From Roridomyces roridus (taxonomy: Eukaryota; Basidiomycota; Agaricomycetes; Agaricales; Mycenaceae): a stretch of DNA of 64,000 nt. Of the stretch, positions 61,613 through 64,000 are shown piece by piece. Within the stretch, counting starts at the first letter, position 1. Every line of letters begins with the position of its first letter. The DNA lies in contig JARKIF010000009.1 in NCBI GenBank assembly GCA_029378245.1, forward strand, positions 186,001-250,000, given 5' to 3'. Position numbers and translations under genes: made by a program. Under the pieces are notes generated by a model. It was not told where the DNA came from. It ran no database searches and saw only the letters and a list, made by a program, of their open reading frames with translations.

Positions 61613-62168
61613 AGCGGCGGTGTATTGCTGGCCATTTGTCGTGATGACGCGGCTCTCGACAGCTTTGAAGTGATGCGATTGCGCGGAAGTAAGCACACTG
61701 TTATCCTTCGGCCCTGTCATGTCTGAATTGGAACTAGCTTGATTTCCTTCATCGTGAGGGTCAGCCGCAGTGGCGCTGGGCGGGGAGGGAAGACGAGCAG
61801 GAGCGTCGGAGGCACTTGGAAGATCTGTCGAGAAAGAACGTATTCCGCCCTTGGTACGCGCGGTATTCTTTTGCGGCCAGCATCTAGTGAATACAGAGAC
61901 GTTGAACTCTGGCGAGGCGACGTACATTTCCTTGAGCTCTCCGTTTCCGGTTGGCAGGGAACCGATCTAAGAAGAGGGTTGAGGCCTGAGGGTCCCTTGA
62001 GAAATTGAGCCCGAGGGAAAAAAACTCACGCATCGAATCTTCTGTGGAATCTTCTGTGTCAAGCAAGTCATCGAGGCTTGATACCAAAATCAAACTGATG
62101 TTGTTCAGGGTGACGTCTCCCTCAGCCTTGATGCGGGAGTGGTTCAGCTTGCAGGAAACGGACGCCAT
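60623..62168 (-). CDS. Zinc-knuckle family protein, copy E (longest open copy)
   Basis: A frame of 434 residues runs from ATG 61,927 (MYVASPEFNVSVFTRCWPQ) to 60,623. It contains TQCPWTNVSAQTRAEWNAIE, PWHFLLSGISSQ, VSLKSAPYASCESVAQCV, AMVDSVFVRSLEVDQE, LEDYLEWVGYVRSLEYE, and the knuckle CAGCKASDHPTGLC followed by PLPLTPGWLGPSS and an Arg-rich end. Upstream, an exon like exon 1 of copies B and C begins at 62,168 (MASVSCKLNHSRIKAEGD) with a GTGAGT donor, but splicing to the family acceptor gives the wrong frame here. The real start is therefore uncertain: the internal ATG or a differently spliced first exon. Confidence 0.65.
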
Positions 62169-64000
62169 TATGTGCCAGTGGAGGGTTGGGAGGGATCCGA
62201 AAAGCCGATGAGCTCGAGTGAAAAAGACTGACCTTGTAAATGAATAAATGCGTGGATCTCAAGCTCCTGTATCACAGAAACCCTGTATCCCCGAGCAGGA
62301 CAGCAACGGTTTATCCCCAGTGAGGTCGGACCTCCGCAGAACTGATAAGCCTGGTTTCCTCCCGCCAAGTATTCACTGCGATTCAGCAGCGGTGTCCCTG
62401 GCTTCGGAATAGTAATTAATGCGCTCCGCAGGCCTTTTCAAGGATAGCGTGAAGAGTACTTTGTTGCAGGAAAGACGAATCAAGTGCTTTGGGCGGATGG
62501 CAGCTGGCGACTGGCACCAAAGGCTGATGCTAAGTATCCATTGTTGATCAATTGCGTAATCGTCACTTTCTTCATTTCCGTCCTCGTCACTCGACTGTGG
62601 TCTCTAACGCAGCTCTCTTCCTCGGCTTCTAGATCTGCGACAATCTCACCTACAGTTCTGGATAGACATATTCTCTACTGGCGCCCGCAAAGCGCCCGCG
62701 GGCTGGCTTGCTCAGTTGCTCTCCTGAAATGATGACTCAACCCAGTTCTGTTCTCGGGTGGGACTCTTGACGACTCGGATGCGGCATCGTTCTTGAGATG
62801 CACACATAGAGATCCGATTGATCTGTGTCTCTCAAGATGATTCCCCATCGGCCCAGTGCCAACTCCAACTCCAGTGGTGGGTAAGCTCCGGCTTTTCTGA
62901 TTCATGTTCTCGTTTTCCCATCGTATTTCTAGGACCTAAAATATCGTCTCTAGCTCGCCGAGCCTCGCATTGGCCTGGCAGTATCGAAACAATGACCGTC
63001 TCCTTATCATTCTCTCTGTCAATCTGACCGGGAGTAACAGATGGCTTGGAGCCGTCTTTTGTTTCAACCGTTTCCCTGATTTCAAGTATTTCCCCTCAGA
63101 GTCGGCTCACTGTCCACGTTTCAAGTTGAAAGTGAATCATTGTAAGTATTTCCGGGCGTTTCTCATGAGATCGTGCCACTAATCTTCCTTCCTTCCACAG
63201 GGCCATTCGCATCTTTCGGAATTAAGCTGTACGTACCTGCGGGAGGCCGGGCCCAAGTTTGCCGTATATACTTGACGTGTGCAGATCAATCACAGCAGAC
63301 CTGAAACCGAACCGTTCTCAGAACTCGGCCGCTACTTTATTGCAATTTGCACAAGTGTTGGTCTGCCTCACTTGCAGTCCGGGTATGTATTGAAATTCAT
63401 GCGGTCCAGCAACTACGGAACGGATCGGCCATTCCTTTCTGGGGATAGTTTTGCGCCCCTTTCTCGACAGTCTCGTTCTCGTTCGGTGCGTAGGTCCAAT
63501 AAAATTTTGAAGCAAATAACAACCCAGCCGGGCCAGCCCAGCAAGAGTGCGACACAGCGGCAATTTGTACGAAACTACGGAAAGCTCTGATAGATCGATT
63601 CCCTCTTGGACCCACAGTGCTATCATTTCTTGGGCGTCTGGTCCTTGACACCATCCCACCGTACATCGACATCTTGTCCGCGGATGGTGTACACAATATC
63701 ACCGTCGGAGCTTCCAGTGCGCGTGTTCATGTAATGCGCGCGGACGTGATGACCTGCCACCCGCGTTTCACGCACCTCTCCCACCGCAACTAGTATCAAG
63801 ATCAGCACATCCTGTCAAGGAACCGGTCACTTGGCGCACGTTTATCGACAGTATGGTGTTCGATGTCTATGTCTTTGCCAGCCGTCTGGTGAACGGCAAT
63901 GTCTTGTTCGGCTTCAAGAGGGTTACAAACGCAAAGTAGAATGTGCATGTTGACGACTTACCCGTGATAGATGTACGGCCGGTTCGTTCTTTGACCTTGT
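62169..64000. other. Right end, no gene confidently recognised
   Basis: The first about 200 bp are the upstream region of copy E. Between about 62,950 and 63,400 plus-strand fragments such as ALAWQYRNNDRLLIILSVNL and ASFGIKL with nearby splice signals hint at a decayed or poorly spliced membrane protein of agaric type. A minus-strand stretch at 63,730-63,623 (SSDGDIVYTIRGQDVDVRW) also looks coding, but I cannot place it. Confidence 0.3.

Overview
The window looks like nuclear DNA of an agaricomycete (mushroom-forming basidiomycete). Genes are split by many short introns of about 45-70 nt. The gene content is typical of that group: F-box/LRR proteins of agaric type, a seven-helix membrane protein of the kind expanded in agarics, a microsomal P450, and an alginate/glucuronan-lyase-like secreted protein. 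There are no bacterial operons, CRISPR arrays or rRNA, and I found no tRNA by eye.

Layout. 1-4.1 kb holds two copies (A, B) of a CCHC zinc-knuckle gene family. 4.6-6.3 kb holds decayed coding fragments I cannot name. 7.3-8.2 kb is an intact EFM5-type lysine methyltransferase. 9.9-11.2 kb is an intact alpha/beta-hydrolase. 12.1-12.7 kb is a fragment of a seven-helix gene. 12.8-15.0 kb is a membrane protein. 16.5-17.3 kb is a dead, inverted copy of the hydrolase cut by a small transposon. 17.5-19.4 kb is a polysaccharide-lyase-like GPI-type protein. 20.0-20.9 kb is a transposon nested in another.

From 22.8 kb to 58.8 kb the window is organised as a large imperfect inverted duplication. Arm 1 (22.8 to about 31 kb) carries zinc-knuckle copy C, an esterase 3' remnant, gene X, a seven-helix gene and a small basic protein gene. 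Arm 2 (about 40.3-58.8 kb) carries the same set in opposite order and orientation, with copy D at its outer end. The centre, 32.4-39.4 kb, is single-copy: an ankyrin protein, an F-box protein, VPS4, a short FHA protein and an epoxide hydrolase. Arm 2 also holds a P450 gene and an F-box pseudogene, a 2.7-kb insertion that splits its seven-helix gene, and a full-length esterase whose catalytic-serine motif is lost. Outside arm 2, copy E (60.6-62.2 kb) is nearly identical to copy A and is inverted relative to it, so copies A and E face each other across the whole window.

Six small non-autonomous DNA elements can be delimited by terminal inverted repeats, most with target-site duplications. For one of them the unoccupied target is present in the same window. 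Each arm keeps the better copy of a different gene: the seven-helix gene is intact in arm 1, the esterase is full-length only in arm 2, and the small basic protein is open in both.
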